From contig JANXSN010000007.1 of NCBI GenBank assembly GCA_025352685.1, forward strand, positions 57,199 to 121,198: a DNA stretch of 64,000 bases, read 5' to 3'. A program made the position numbers and the translations under genes. Each line of letters opens with the position of its first letter. Position 1 is the first letter of the stretch. The notes below the pieces were generated by a model. The model worked only from the letters and a program-made list of their open reading frames with translations, did not search any database and was not told where the DNA came from. The stretch is from Sphingomonadales bacterium. Its GTDB lineage: Bacteria; Pseudomonadota; Alphaproteobacteria; Sphingomonadales; Sphingomonadaceae. Below, piece after piece: positions 30,327 through 39,848 of the stretch.

Positions 30327-31226
30327 TCAGCCTGCCACCTTTTCGGTCGACGCACGGTAGATATCACCGATCGCCCGGCCCAGTACTTCGTCGAAGTCAA
30401 CGTCACTCATCTGGTAGCGCAAGTCTTCGAGCAAGGCGCGGCTGAAGCTGGCGATCATGCCCTGATTCTTGCTAAGTTCGATGCAGGCTGCGGCTCGTGC
30501 GAACCCGCCTGACAGCGCAACCACACGCAACACCCGGGGATGATCAACCACCGGTGAAAACAGATTTGCCTCTGCCGGTATCGAAACCTTGAGCATCACC
30601 TGTGTGTCGCCCGTCAAGGCGTCGAGCGCCCTGAGCAACGCGTCGCGCAGGAGGGCGTCGGCTGCAGCCCGCTGTGGGCTGTTGATGTTGACTTCAGGCT
30701 CGAGGATCGGGACCAGGCCATGTGCAAGCACCTGCACGCCAACTTCAAACTGCTGCTCTACAACAGCGGCTATGCCGTGTGCACTGGCGAGGTTGATGAC
30801 AGAGCGCTGCTTGGTACCCACAACGCCTGATGCGCGCGCGCGCGCCAGGAGCGCGTCGAGCTCGGGCATCGGCTTCATCAACTGAACGCTGTCGGCGTCG
30901 TCCTCCAAACCCTTGTCGATTTTGATAAAGGGAAGCACCCCGCGCTCGATCAGCGCCTGCGGCACTGGCACGCCGTCTATTTTCCCGTCCATCGTGCGCT
31001 CGAACAGGATCGCGCCCAATATCCTGTCACCCGAAAATGCCGGACTCGTAATGATGCGCGAACGCATGGCGTGGATAAGACCGAACATTTCTTCGTCGTT
31101 CGAAAACGCGTTGGCTTCGATCCCATAGCCCGCCAATGCCTTGGGCGTCGATCCGCCGCTCTGATCAAGCGCAGCGATGAAGCCCTGTCCTGTGCGCAAT
31201 CTGTCGAGCGTGGCTTTGTCCGGCAT
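30327..31226 (-). CDS. fda: Fructose-bisphosphate aldolase class I
   Basis: 299 residues, normal length, cleaves fructose-1,6-bisphosphate through a lysine Schiff base and needs no metal. FIAALDQSGGSTPKAL near the N-terminus, FIKIDKGL, LEPEVNINS and VMLKVSIPAEANLF are the class I (bacterial fda) motifs. I chose ATG at 31226 (MPDKATLDRL) over a frame extending 28 codons upstream through a basic, gene-free stretch. The glycolytic genes tkt-gap-pgk lie 10 kb away on the other strand. Confidence 0.94.
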   Translation of the reverse strand: MPDKATLDRLRTGQGFIAALDQSGGSTPKALAGYGIEANAFSNDEEMFGLIHAMRSRIITSPAFSGDRILGAILFERTMDGKIDGVPVPQALIERGVLPFIKIDKGLEDDADSVQLMKPMPELDALLARARASGVVGTKQRSVINLASAHGIAAVVEQQFEVGVQVLAHGLVPILEPEVNINSPQRAAADALLRDALLRALDALTGDTQVMLKVSIPAEANLFSPVVDHPRVLRVVALSGGFARAAACIELSKNQGMIASFSRALLEDLRYQMSDVDFDEVLGRAIGDIYRASTEKVAG

Positions 31227-31328
31227 TTGGGTCCCTCTGATAGCGATGCCACGCCCGATAGCCGGGCGCACCGGACACGGCAACCAACGGGTTCGTCTCA
31301 GGGGAGCCACCGTACTGGTCTCGAACGG

Positions 31329-34300
31329 CTATTTTCGACCCAATCCCATGCCGGCAAGCGTGGTCTGGTCAAACTTCAACCGCAGCGTCACAAAAGGGCC
31401 TTGGCGCGTATACCGCGCGTCAGCATAGTCTGCATCGTGAAAGCCGAGGACGTTGTAACCAATCTGGATATAGCCGCCCTTGAAGGGCGAGATTCCCATC
31501 GCTGGGCCACCCGAGTAGCTGGCTGACCGCCCTCCCGCACGTTCGCGCACCGTGCCCGAAAAACCGAGATCCAGCGTTTGCGACAGGTCCCAACGTGCAT
31601 CGAGGCCAAGCAGGTTCGACCAGCCCGAAATGTCATCCGCGTCGATCCTGTCGAACATGTATCGACTACCCCAGAATACCGAAATTTCGCTTCGGCCGAG
31701 ATAACGCCCGTCGGACTTCGACGTTGGAGACCAGTTCAAACTGAAACTGTTGACGATGCGGCGCGAAGTAGCGTCACCCGAAACGAGCAGCGGTGCCCCG
31801 CCGATCGGACCGGGCATGCCCAAAACGGCATCGCGCACAATATCCGAACGCAGTTCGACCTTTTCGAGCCAGGCAAAATGGCTGCCGTCCGGACGATGAG
31901 CCCAGCTCACGGCCAGCGCCGTCGTCTCGGTCCTGGGCCCAACCGTGTCCTCAGCGCGAAACCAACGAAAGGTACCGCCGATTGCCTGTCCCTCGCCAAG
32001 CTGACGCAACGCCGAGGTGATGAGACCATAACGCAACGAGCGATCCCCTTTTCGATACTCGGCTCGACCGTTCCAGCTCCAGCGATCGCCCCGATACGTC
32101 GCGCCTGCCGTTACCGCGATGAAATCCTCGGCGATGGTTCCATCGGTTCCAAGAACGCCCCCGGCGGCAACGGGCTGACTGGGATTGAGCACCCTTGCGG
32201 GATCGATTCCCCCCAAGGTCTTTGACCCGTCAAGCGTGAAGTCGACCGTCCAGCGCTTGCCGACGGGCACTGACTGAGCAAGGCCATAGTCAGCAAAGCT
32301 GCGGGGGCCGTATTCCCCGATCGTCTGGCGATTCGCCGCTACAACAATCCGCGCACCCGCCCATGGCTTGATGTCGAAGCCAATGCGTGCGGTATCGGCC
32401 TTGATGGTCTCGCCCCGCGCAACCTCATACGATCCGACGAGTGCCACCGCCGGCGTGATTGCATAGCGTGCACCGACCCGCTGTTTGGCGGGGAAGTCGA
32501 TACTTGCGCTCTTGCCCAACGCAAATTCGGCCTGTCCATCAAGTTCAAGCCGGTTGCCGAACAGCCGCTTGGTCGCGCCAAGCTGCGCAATCGTCGATCC
32601 CGCCTCAGTCCCGGTCGCCAAGCGGTCGTTCGCAAGAATCAGGCCGGCACGCAGATCGAGCGCCTTGGTACGATATTCGATACCCGCCCGTCCGGCTTGA
32701 CGCTGCGCCGTCGAGCTCAGATAATTCTCCTGCCACGCGCTGCCGATCAGAGAGAGCTGTTCGGACAAACGCAGCCGGCCGTCGAAACCGAATTTGCGCG
32801 TTCCACTCGCTCCCGAACTCAACTGAGCAACACCGAAGCCGGCTTCTTGTTCGCGCGCATAAGCGAGAAGGTCGTATTTGGAGCCGTGATGCTCGGCTTC
32901 CACGAGCCATGCTGCCGAATTTCCTGGTGTAGCCGCTGCCGATCCCGTTTTGGCATCAGCATGACTTATGGCCATTTCGGCACGGATTTCGGTCGAAGCG
33001 TTTGGCTGATAGCGTACATCGACGCCGCCGACATTTGTCTTTGCGGTATCGCTTTCGTCGTGGATTGCGCTTGCGCCTACCACGAGGGTCTTCGACGCAT
33101 TGTTCCACGACGCTCGGCCGCCGGCGTTGAGGACGCGCTGGCCGATGCCATCGACTTCGTAGTCGATGACGATGAATTGCGGATCAAGGCCGGACGAGCG
33201 GCTGAGTACTGGTGAGCGGAACCGGAGCGTGCCCGCAACATAATCGATGTCGTAATCGATATGCCGGGTCAGCGTTTTGCGGTCGATGATCTGATCACTA
33301 CGGAAACGATCGCGCGTTTCCAGCACGATCACTTCGCTGTTCGCCAGAATATCGCGCGCAGCAAGGCCGTACGGACCGCTCAGGCCATTGCCCTGAAGCT
33401 CCTCGTGCCGGTGGCGGTAGGGAGTGTCCGCGACAAACGCGGTCGCGCCGACCTGTTTGCTGCGATACTGCGCCTTCACGCCGTTGAACGCTCGGTTGTA
33501 ACGCGTAAGCTGAGGGTCGCTGAGGTCAGTCTGAAAATCGCCGAACAGAGCATAAAATTGCGGCCGTTCGAGTTTCAGATATAGTTTGCGGACCGATGCC
33601 GCATCGTAGCGACGCTCGCTCCGATCAGCGTAGATCGTGTAATAAGCGGTTGGGTCGATGGTGCCGCCGAACTGCGTGTCAGCAGTCTTTTTGGCACTGT
33701 CATATGCCAGCGTCAGGAGCCATTTGCCGCGGATGCGACCCTTGGCGTAGACGGCGATACGCCCGGAGGTCAGCCATTCAGTCTTACCCTTGGGCAAATT
33801 CTGCAACTGGCGCTCGACGCTGCTGAACCCGGCAGTTCCCTCTGCCAGCCCGACCAACGTCCACGGACGGTTACCGGGATCTAGCCACAGGTCGATTTTT
33901 TGGGTGCGCGTTATCTCTCCGTCGCGGAAGGGCAATGTCACCGTCAGCGCGCCCGAAGCGGTTGTTGCTTCGAGTTCGATATAAGCAATCCCTTCCTCGC
34001 CTTGGACCTGATAGACAGGCTTGGCCCGCTCGAGGCCGACAAGCTGGCGAGCTGCCTGCGCATCGACCTCGACGGCCGGGGCGTAGGGTGCAGGCACCTG
34101 GAAATCGCCGGTGATGCCGTTGTGAACGGACTTACCGTCGCGGTCGGTCAGACGGATTGCGATCACCGGACGTGTCACGCCGTCAGCGACCAGTATCGAC
34201 TTTTCCTGCACGAATTCGGCGTGCAGCGCGGCGGGCGAATAGTGGACGGTCCTCGCAAGGCGTTCGGCGACGCTGCCGTCGGCGTTGGTAACGACAGCAG

Positions 34301-36407
34301 ACAGGACCGTGTCGCGGTCACCGATATCGATCGCACGCCATAGGCTGACCAGCACTTGCCCGTCGCCCGACTTGCGGTCGCCGTCGAACGATAGCGGGTT
34401 AACCGGCTGTCCACCGACTGAAAGCGCGACCATCTGGCCGCGCAGGTGCTTGATCGCGACACGGATTGCCTTGGTGCGCGGGTTGTGGTCGACTGCCGGG
34501 AAAACCCACCTGATTCCAGGAGCTTCACCGGAAACCCAGTCGCGGTTGGCGCCTGCTGCTTCCGGGTCGCTGACAGGCTTTGTCCGCGCTGCAGCCTTGC
34601 CGAGCGGCAGCGCAGTGTTGAGCCCCGATTTTACACGGAAATCTGCGCGGAGCAGCGCACCACCCTGCCCCGTCACAAATCGCGAGATCGAACTTCCCGC
34701 ACTGCGCGGGTTAGCGGCACACTCGGCAGGGACAAGATTGGGCCCCAGTGTCGAAGGATCGATCTGGACAACGTGCGTCCCGGGGACAACGCCCTCGAAG
34801 TGATAGCGACCGTCGACGTCGGTGACGGCATAGCTTCCGTCCTCGAGCATCACGCGGACGCCCGTAACGCCGTTCGCTGCATCGGGATCAACCTGGCAAC
34901 CGCCGTCGGTGAGGCGCCCGATGATGGTCAATCGATCGCTGATGCCGTCTCGGGCGATGCGTACGGCGGCATCCGCAATCGCGCTGGTCGTGCCGTGATT
35001 GTCGGTTGCCTGTGCCCGGTTCATCGTCTGGCCCGCCGGCGCGTCGGGGCGCACCTCCAGCAGATAGGTCAAAGTGCCCAAAGCCCGCGCCGCCAATGGC
35101 GCCAGCGGCACAGAAAGCGTCAACCCATCATTTGTAACCGTATAGGACGTTTTAACACCATTATACCTAACCGAATTTTGTGAAAGTCGCATGACGTCCG
35201 GCAGATGATCGGTTACGGTAATTGCGCCCGTTGCGCGCGCCGCGTCGCCGTTGGTTACAATGATCTTGTACTGCACGCCGTCGCCCGGCACCGCCACTGC
35301 CTGCGAAGCCGTTTTGCGGACCAAGAGTGCCGCCCCGGGCCGATCAAGCGGTACGTCGATCCGCACCGACTGAGGGTCGCTGAGCAAGAAAATAGCCCCA
35401 TAGGATCCTGTGTTGAGCGAAAAAGGCCCGCCATCGGGCCGCCTCAGCGCAGCAAGTTCGGCCGGCGTTGAGAGTGAAGGTGCTGTGAAAGGTGTCGGCG
35501 GTTCGAGCAACAGGCGGTAACGACCCGGTCGTACGAAGGGAAAGCGATATTCTCCGACCGGGAAACGATATGTTTGACCGCTGGCGTCACTGGTGGTGGA
35601 CCCGGTTAGCAGCGTCGAGGGGAAGCGTGAGACGGCATTGTCGCCATAAACGATGGCGGGCTGGCCGGTATCGGCATCGACCAACGTGATGCGAACCCCT
35701 TGAACCGGCGTGCCATCGCCGCTGTCGAACGCCACGCCATAGGGATCGATCAGGACTTGAATGGGTGACGTGGCAACGAGCGATCCATTCTCGCGCGACG
35801 TTGAAAGAGTCAATTTGTCGCCGGGGTTGAGCGAAAGTTCGCAATCACCCTGCACGGGCTGCGGGGGAACCGCCGCGGTCTTGATGAAGCCCACGAAATA
35901 ACCTGTGTTTGGTCCTGTTTCCTTTAAAATCAACGTTTCAGCGTCGCCCGAAGACGTCGAGACGACGATCGTCATCGTATCGACCTTCAAAGGATCGCGA
36001 TTGTCGGCCGCCGAATTGATGCCGAGAACCAGAGGCTCTCCAGCGCGAACCACTGTGGTACTCTGAACCAGGGCAGGCGTGAGCGACGTTCCCGCAAATG
36101 CACCTTCCAGCGTTGTCGGTACGTCGCCCGCAGTTCCCCGACAAATTGTCCCGGGGACTGTCAGGCGCTCAGCATTGGCAGCGCCGGTAAACTGGAAGGT
36201 CGAAAGCGTTAAGTCGGGTGTCGTCGTCGGTGCAACGGCAATGTCGACGCGGTTCGAGGAGCGCACGATCGTCGTCGCCCCGACCTGCCATTCGACGGTT
36301 GCGGTGTTGCTTATCATCTGGGCGTGCGCAGGCGCTGCGCTCACGACGGCTGCAAAGGCAGCAAGCGCCGCTCTGGCGGCATTCAGATGGTTGACTACGA
36401 AACGCAT
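31329..36407 (-). CDS. Very large exported DUF11/SdrD-like protein with C-terminal outer-membrane barrel
   Basis: 1692 residues. Signal peptide at 1-29 (ending AAPAHA). Residues 31-58 carry the N-terminal module MISNTATVEW...SSNRVDIAV shared with the upstream cluster proteins. A module with LKETGPNTGYFVGFI sits near 161-175, a DUF11 beta-sandwich at about 365-485, and an SdrD/carboxypeptidase-regulatory-like fold at about 495-550 (GVRVMLEDGSYAVTDVDGRYHFEG). From roughly residue 960 to the end the sequence is alternating aromatic/polar strands typical of a beta-barrel; the last strand is FVTLRLKF, then a short tail. I infer an outer-membrane protein that displays or secretes the partner proteins. 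It is the last gene of the cluster. Confidence 0.75.
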   Translation of the reverse strand: MRFVVNHLNAARAALAAFAAVVSAAPAHAQMISNTATVEWQVGATTIVRSSNRVDIAVAPTTTPDLTLSTFQFTGAANAERLTVPGTICRGTAGDVPTTLEGAFAGTSLTPALVQSTTVVRAGEPLVLGINSAADNRDPLKVDTMTIVVSTSSGDAETLILKETGPNTGYFVGFIKTAAVPPQPVQGDCELSLNPGDKLTLSTSRENGSLVATSPIQVLIDPYGVAFDSGDGTPVQGVRITLVDADTGQPAIVYGDNAVSRFPSTLLTGSTTSDASGQTYRFPVGEYRFPFVRPGRYRLLLEPPTPFTAPSLSTPAELAALRRPDGGPFSLNTGSYGAIFLLSDPQSVRIDVPLDRPGAALLVRKTASQAVAVPGDGVQYKIIVTNGDAARATGAITVTDHLPDVMRLSQNSVRYNGVKTSYTVTNDGLTLSVPLAPLAARALGTLTYLLEVRPDAPAGQTMNRAQATDNHGTTSAIADAAVRIARDGISDRLTIIGRLTDGGCQVDPDAANGVTGVRVMLEDGSYAVTDVDGRYHFEGVVPGTHVVQIDPSTLGPNLVPAECAANPRSAGSSISRFVTGQGGALLRADFRVKSGLNTALPLGKAAARTKPVSDPEAAGANRDWVSGEAPGIRWVFPAVDHNPRTKAIRVAIKHLRGQMVALSVGGQPVNPLSFDGDRKSGDGQVLVSLWRAIDIGDRDTVLSAVVTNADGSVAERLARTVHYSPAALHAEFVQEKSILVADGVTRPVIAIRLTDRDGKSVHNGITGDFQVPAPYAPAVEVDAQAARQLVGLERAKPVYQVQGEEGIAYIELEATTASGALTVTLPFRDGEITRTQKIDLWLDPGNRPWTLVGLAEGTAGFSSVERQLQNLPKGKTEWLTSGRIAVYAKGRIRGKWLLTLAYDSAKKTADTQFGGTIDPTAYYTIYADRSERRYDAASVRKLYLKLERPQFYALFGDFQTDLSDPQLTRYNRAFNGVKAQYRSKQVGATAFVADTPYRHRHEELQGNGLSGPYGLAARDILANSEVIVLETRDRFRSDQIIDRKTLTRHIDYDIDYVAGTLRFRSPVLSRSSGLDPQFIVIDYEVDGIGQRVLNAGGRASWNNASKTLVVGASAIHDESDTAKTNVGGVDVRYQPNASTEIRAEMAISHADAKTGSAAATPGNSAAWLVEAEHHGSKYDLLAYAREQEAGFGVAQLSSGASGTRKFGFDGRLRLSEQLSLIGSAWQENYLSSTAQRQAGRAGIEYRTKALDLRAGLILANDRLATGTEAGSTIAQLGATKRLFGNRLELDGQAEFALGKSASIDFPAKQRVGARYAITPAVALVGSYEVARGETIKADTARIGFDIKPWAGARIVVAANRQTIGEYGPRSFADYGLAQSVPVGKRWTVDFTLDGSKTLGGIDPARVLNPSQPVAAGGVLGTDGTIAEDFIAVTAGATYRGDRWSWNGRAEYRKGDRSLRYGLITSALRQLGEGQAIGGTFRWFRAEDTVGPRTETTALAVSWAHRPDGSHFAWLEKVELRSDIVRDAVLGMPGPIGGAPLLVSGDATSRRIVNSFSLNWSPTSKSDGRYLGRSEISVFWGSRYMFDRIDADDISGWSNLLGLDARWDLSQTLDLGFSGTVRERAGGRSASYSGGPAMGISPFKGGYIQIGYNVLGFHDADYADARYTRQGPFVTLRLKFDQTTLAGMGLGRK

Positions 36408-36415
36408 GTCGTTGT

Positions 36416-36696
36416 TCAGGTCAGGCGCTGTCCCGCACGCAGGACGGTGCCCGTTCGATCTCCTCCGTTGATTGCTGCTTGGAACCAGAGTGCCCGCATC
36501 GCGGCAGCGGCATTGTCGGCGAGCGCACCTGCCACGGTCGCTGTTCCCTGCGTGCGGGTGCCGCCGTTGCCGTCGCTGACCGTGGCGTCATCGTTGACCG
36601 ACGACCCAGCAGTCGTTCCCGCGACAAATGTGGGCGCACGCGAGGTGGCGTCACGACGGCCGAGCTGGCTGGTGCCAGCAGTTTCGTGATGTTCAT
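36416..36696 (-). pseudogene. Decayed, internally deleted paralogue of the exported DUF11-like protein
   Basis: In one frame ATG at 36696 reads MNITKLLAPASSAVV, close to the MRMIKLLASASVIAV start of the next gene. After a shift near residue 20 another frame reads APTFVAGTTAGSSVNDDATV, against APAFAAGTTAGSSINNTATV in that neighbour. It then jumps to GTATVAGALADNA....ALWFQAAIN, which matches the neighbour's C-terminal GTTTVAGTLNNLA....TLYFRVTIN. So both ends of the gene remain, the middle of some 250 residues is missing, and the signal peptide is out of frame. It lies exactly between two living paralogues. Confidence 0.75.
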
Positions 36697-36751
36697 CGTC
36701 TGATCCCAACCAAGTCTTTGCGCCTTATCGGAGCGCAGCGATCTCGTCGTC

Positions 36752-36767
36752 GCCCCGCCGTCGGGGC
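36752..36767 (-). terminator. GC-rich hairpin downstream of the 358-residue exported protein
   Basis: GCCCCG-ccgt-CGGGGC forms a perfect six-base stem 32 bases past the stop of the upstream minus-strand gene. There is no U-run. It could attenuate transcription before the pseudogene and the 1692-residue gene, or stabilise the upstream message. Confidence 0.35.
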
Positions 36768-36798
36768 GCTCCCCAACAGACGGGGCGCGATCCGGGCA

Positions 36799-37875
36799 TC
36801 AGTTGATCGTCACGCGGAAGTAGAGGGTGCCGGAAGCGCCACCCGCCAGATTATTCAGCGTACCCGCAACCGTGGTTGTGCCGGCCGTGTAAGTGCCGCC
36901 AGCCGCCCCGTCTGCGTTGCAGACGCCTCCCGTGATGGTGCCGTTGATCTTGATCCCAAACGTCGCGTCATAGGCCGTCTGGGTAGGCACCACGTCCGTA
37001 ATCGACGGGCTGGTTGCGGTTGCACCTCCCGCGCCATTTGCGACCTGAATGCAATATTCGACCGAAGCACCCGGGATCATTTTTGGGTTGGTCGTCCCGT
37101 TCAGCGGGTCCGAGATGATTTTGCTGGTCTTGACCACAGTAAGCACCGGTGCTGCGACGGTATAATCATCGCGGGCCGAGATCAGGCCATCGCGAGCGGC
37201 ATCGGTCGCCCCCGCCGCATCGGCAAACACTGTATCGACACCTGCCGTGTTGGCGCCGACGGTCTCGGTCGAAACGGCACCCTGCGTACCGGCTGCGCCG
37301 CCGTCACGAGCCTGCGCGGTCAGCGCGACGCCGGCAACATCACCATTGACACGACCCCCCGGGATGTTTGCCAGCACGAAGATATACTTCGACGCATCGG
37401 CAGCGAGCTCGTCGATATAGGTAACCTGAACCGAATTTGCCGGATCATAGGTGGCACTGCCGACGCTTGCCCCCGTGTTTACCCAAAACGTCGGCGCGGT
37501 GACGTCGAAATTGTCGGTTCCGCCGTGGACAGCCGCGCCACCAGCCTGCTGAGCCAAAGCCAGCCCGAAATCGAGCGTGGCGTTCGAGGTGTTGGTGAGC
37601 AGGAATATCGTAACCTGATTACTCGATCCCGGCACTACGCTGGTTGTCGAATTGCCGGGCTCTGACATCGTCATGCTGATCTTGCGATCGACAACAAACG
37701 TCGCTGTATTCGACGTGACGGGCGCCTGAGCGACGCCTCCCACCGAATAGTTTACCGTTGCCGTGTTGTTGATCGACGACCCTGCAGTGGTTCCGGCAGC
37801 AAACGCGGGTGCAGCACCCATCGCCGCCACCGCGATCACGCTGGCCGATGCCAGCAGTTTAATCATCCTCATCAT
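36799..37875 (-). CDS. Exported DUF11-like beta-sandwich protein
   Basis: 358 residues from ATG at 37875 (MMRMIKLLAS), with a clear signal peptide cleaved after AAPAFA. The mature protein opens with AGTTAGSSINNTATVNY...SNTATFVVDRKI, the module shared across the cluster. A central beta-rich region follows, then a C-terminal DUF11-like domain from PVLTVVKTSKI to TLYFRVTIN. It has few charged residues, is rich in Thr, Ala, Gly and Asn, and has only two cysteines. This is typical of surface or fimbria-like subunits. It probably works with the barrel protein downstream. Function unknown. Confidence 0.75.
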   Translation of the reverse strand: MMRMIKLLASASVIAVAAMGAAPAFAAGTTAGSSINNTATVNYSVGGVAQAPVTSNTATFVVDRKISMTMSEPGNSTTSVVPGSSNQVTIFLLTNTSNATLDFGLALAQQAGGAAVHGGTDNFDVTAPTFWVNTGASVGSATYDPANSVQVTYIDELAADASKYIFVLANIPGGRVNGDVAGVALTAQARDGGAAGTQGAVSTETVGANTAGVDTVFADAAGATDAARDGLISARDDYTVAAPVLTVVKTSKIISDPLNGTTNPKMIPGASVEYCIQVANGAGGATATSPSITDVVPTQTAYDATFGIKINGTITGGVCNADGAAGGTYTAGTTTVAGTLNNLAGGASGTLYFRVTIN

Positions 37876-37945
37876 CTGGTCCATTTCTTGGTCGAACTGT
37901 TCGATGCCATCCCCACCCGCCGGCATCAAAAAGGCGGGTAATCAA

Positions 37946-38410
37946 TTACTTGACAGTAGCTCTAAAACTGAACTCGCCGGCGCCTCCAACAGGGATTGGG
38001 GCCTTGAGTGCCCACCGGACGTGGGTCACATCCTCAGGCCGCGCCGGGCGCAATGCGCCGTCCGAGGCGCGAACCCTCGCCTGTCCCAGCGGCCCAAACG
38101 TCTTACCGCCATCGACCGAGACCGTTGCGAACGCGTCGTCGCTGCCGATGTAGTCGACGCCCGACGGTATCGGGTTGGTCATGGCGAAATTCGCCGCAGG
38201 GGTTTTCCCGCCGTTGTGATAGCTGTGAGTGAAAACCAGCTTCGTGCCCGGAGGCCCCGACTTTTGCTTGACCAGCACGATTTTGGGCTGGGAGCCGGCC
38301 TGGACGACCGCCTTTTCAACGAACATTTCGCTAACGACTTCAACGTTGTTCGCGGCCAGCGCAACGACGGGCGAGGCCATCAAGATAGAAGCGATGAGAG
38401 TGCGGATCAC
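37946..38410 (-). CDS. Small exported single-domain DUF11-like protein
   Basis: 154 residues with a signal peptide (MIRTLIASILMASPVVALA). The mature part is one beta-sandwich with GTKLVFTHSYHNGGKTPAANFAMTNPIPSGVDYIG, the DUF11 pattern of a non-covalent bridging strand, and ends WALKAPIPVGGAGEFSFRATVK. It lacks the N-terminal NTATV module of its neighbours. It lies 11 bases downstream of the 335-residue paralogue and 70 bases before the next, so all are likely co-transcribed. Confidence 0.72.
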   Translation of the reverse strand: MIRTLIASILMASPVVALAANNVEVVSEMFVEKAVVQAGSQPKIVLVKQKSGPPGTKLVFTHSYHNGGKTPAANFAMTNPIPSGVDYIGSDDAFATVSVDGGKTFGPLGQARVRASDGALRPARPEDVTHVRWALKAPIPVGGAGEFSFRATVK

Positions 38411-38421
38411 GATAAAATTCC

Positions 38422-39429
38422 TCAGTTAATCTTGACTTTGAAGGTGACGGTGCGGGTCTGTCCGCCTGCGACGGAGCCAAAGCGAACGGTCACGCGGTTG
38501 GCGGCGAACTCGCCGGTATCGGCGTCGGTGGCGTCGGTGATCCCGGCGCCCTGCGCCGTAATGCTGGCAGGGACGTAGGTGGTTGCGGTCGGGATCGGGT
38601 CGCCGACCGCCAGATTGGCAATCGTCCCTGTTCCACTGACGGTAGCAACCAGAGTGTAGGTAATGATCGATCCCGGCAGCGATTTCGTCCCGCCGAACGG
38701 GTCGAGCACGCTTGCACTCTTGGCCAGTGCCACCGTCGCTGCGCTGATGACGTAGAAGTTCTTGTCGCGGCCGACCCCGGTCGTCGTGCCGACAACCGCA
38801 TCGCCGCCACCTGTACCCTGACCGGCAAAAACGGTCCCCGCCGGCCCGCTTCCTTTGGCGTCAGTCGCGGTCAGGTCGATTTGACCGCGCTGCCCGTCGG
38901 TCGCACCTGCCGGAATGGTCGAGAGAACGAAGACAAGTATCGACGCGTCGGGCGCGAGAACAGGATTGTTGTTGCCGGCTGTGTAAACCGTGTCGACACC
39001 GGGATCGTAGACGCCGTTGCCGTTGGTATCGAGCACGATGGAGGTTGCTGTTGGATCAAAGGCATCGCCGCCGATCGCTGTGATCGGGGCGAGCGCGAAC
39101 GCTTCGGACCCGTTGCCGGTGTTCGTGACCTTGTATTTGACGACTTGATTGGTGGCGCCCGGCAGCGCCGGTGCATCACCGGACTCTGCAGTTGCGACCG
39201 TAACATTCAAAACTTCGTCGACTCGCAGATTGACCGCGTTTGAGGGCACCGACACCGGCTTGCCCGTCGCGTCGGTATAGGTGGCTGTGGCGGTGTTGCT
39301 GATCGTGGTCCCGGCGGTCGTGCCCACCGCAAGCGCAGGGCTCGCCATTCCCGCCGCCATGCCGGCAACCGCCAGTGTCATGAGGCGCACGGCACGGGCT
39401 TCAACCGTCAGAAATCTGTCAACAGCCAC
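38422..39429 (-). CDS. Exported DUF11-like protein, first gene of the cluster
   Basis: 335 residues from GTG at 39429, signal peptide ending ASPALA. The mature start VGTTAGTTISNTATATY...VPSNAVNLRVDEVL is the shared module. Two beta-sandwich regions follow, one with an Asp-rich DTNGNGVYDPGVDTVY loop that looks like a calcium site. The C-terminus is GQTRTVTFKVKIN, the same closing strand as TLYFRVTIN in the 358-residue paralogue. The promoter should lie between it and tRNA-Asp. Confidence 0.75.
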   Translation of the reverse strand: MAVDRFLTVEARAVRLMTLAVAGMAAGMASPALAVGTTAGTTISNTATATYTDATGKPVSVPSNAVNLRVDEVLNVTVATAESGDAPALPGATNQVVKYKVTNTGNGSEAFALAPITAIGGDAFDPTATSIVLDTNGNGVYDPGVDTVYTAGNNNPVLAPDASILVFVLSTIPAGATDGQRGQIDLTATDAKGSGPAGTVFAGQGTGGGDAVVGTTTGVGRDKNFYVISAATVALAKSASVLDPFGGTKSLPGSIITYTLVATVSGTGTIANLAVGDPIPTATTYVPASITAQGAGITDATDADTGEFAANRVTVRFGSVAGGQTRTVTFKVKIN

Positions 39430-39576
39430 TTAAGAACCCCACCAATTCGGAGCCTTTCATCGCTGAAAATGGGTAAAGAACGGTTAAGCTGCTGCCGAAC
39501 CGCTCGTTAACGACAGCAAGAGACAAAAGTTTACAGTCAAGAATTTGACGAAAGGCGGCTTGCGCAAGCCCTCGCC

Positions 39577-39605
39577 TTGACACTCTATGGGGCCTCGCCT
39601 ATCCG
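39577..39605 (+). promoter_or_regulatory. Sigma-70-type promoter for tRNA-Asp
   Basis: A perfect -35 TTGACA (39577-39582), a 17-base spacer and a weak -10 TATCCG (39600-39605). This predicts a transcript start around 39612, about ten bases before the tRNA. The weak, GC-rich -10 would fit a growth-rate-controlled stable-RNA promoter. Confidence 0.55.
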
Positions 39606-39622
39606 CCGCGCCTCGCTTCCAA

Positions 39623-39699
<77 letters not shown>

Positions 39700-39848
39700 C
39701 CGCACCGGAAACGGTAGGATGTGGCGCGGGTCTGGTGCCGGCTAGCTCAGTCAATGAAAGCGTGAAGCTAGGCGCAACAGGCCACAACCGTCCCGTTCAC
39801 GCCGACCTCAGACGCTTTGACCGGGCAACGGGCGACGCCTTGCCCGAC

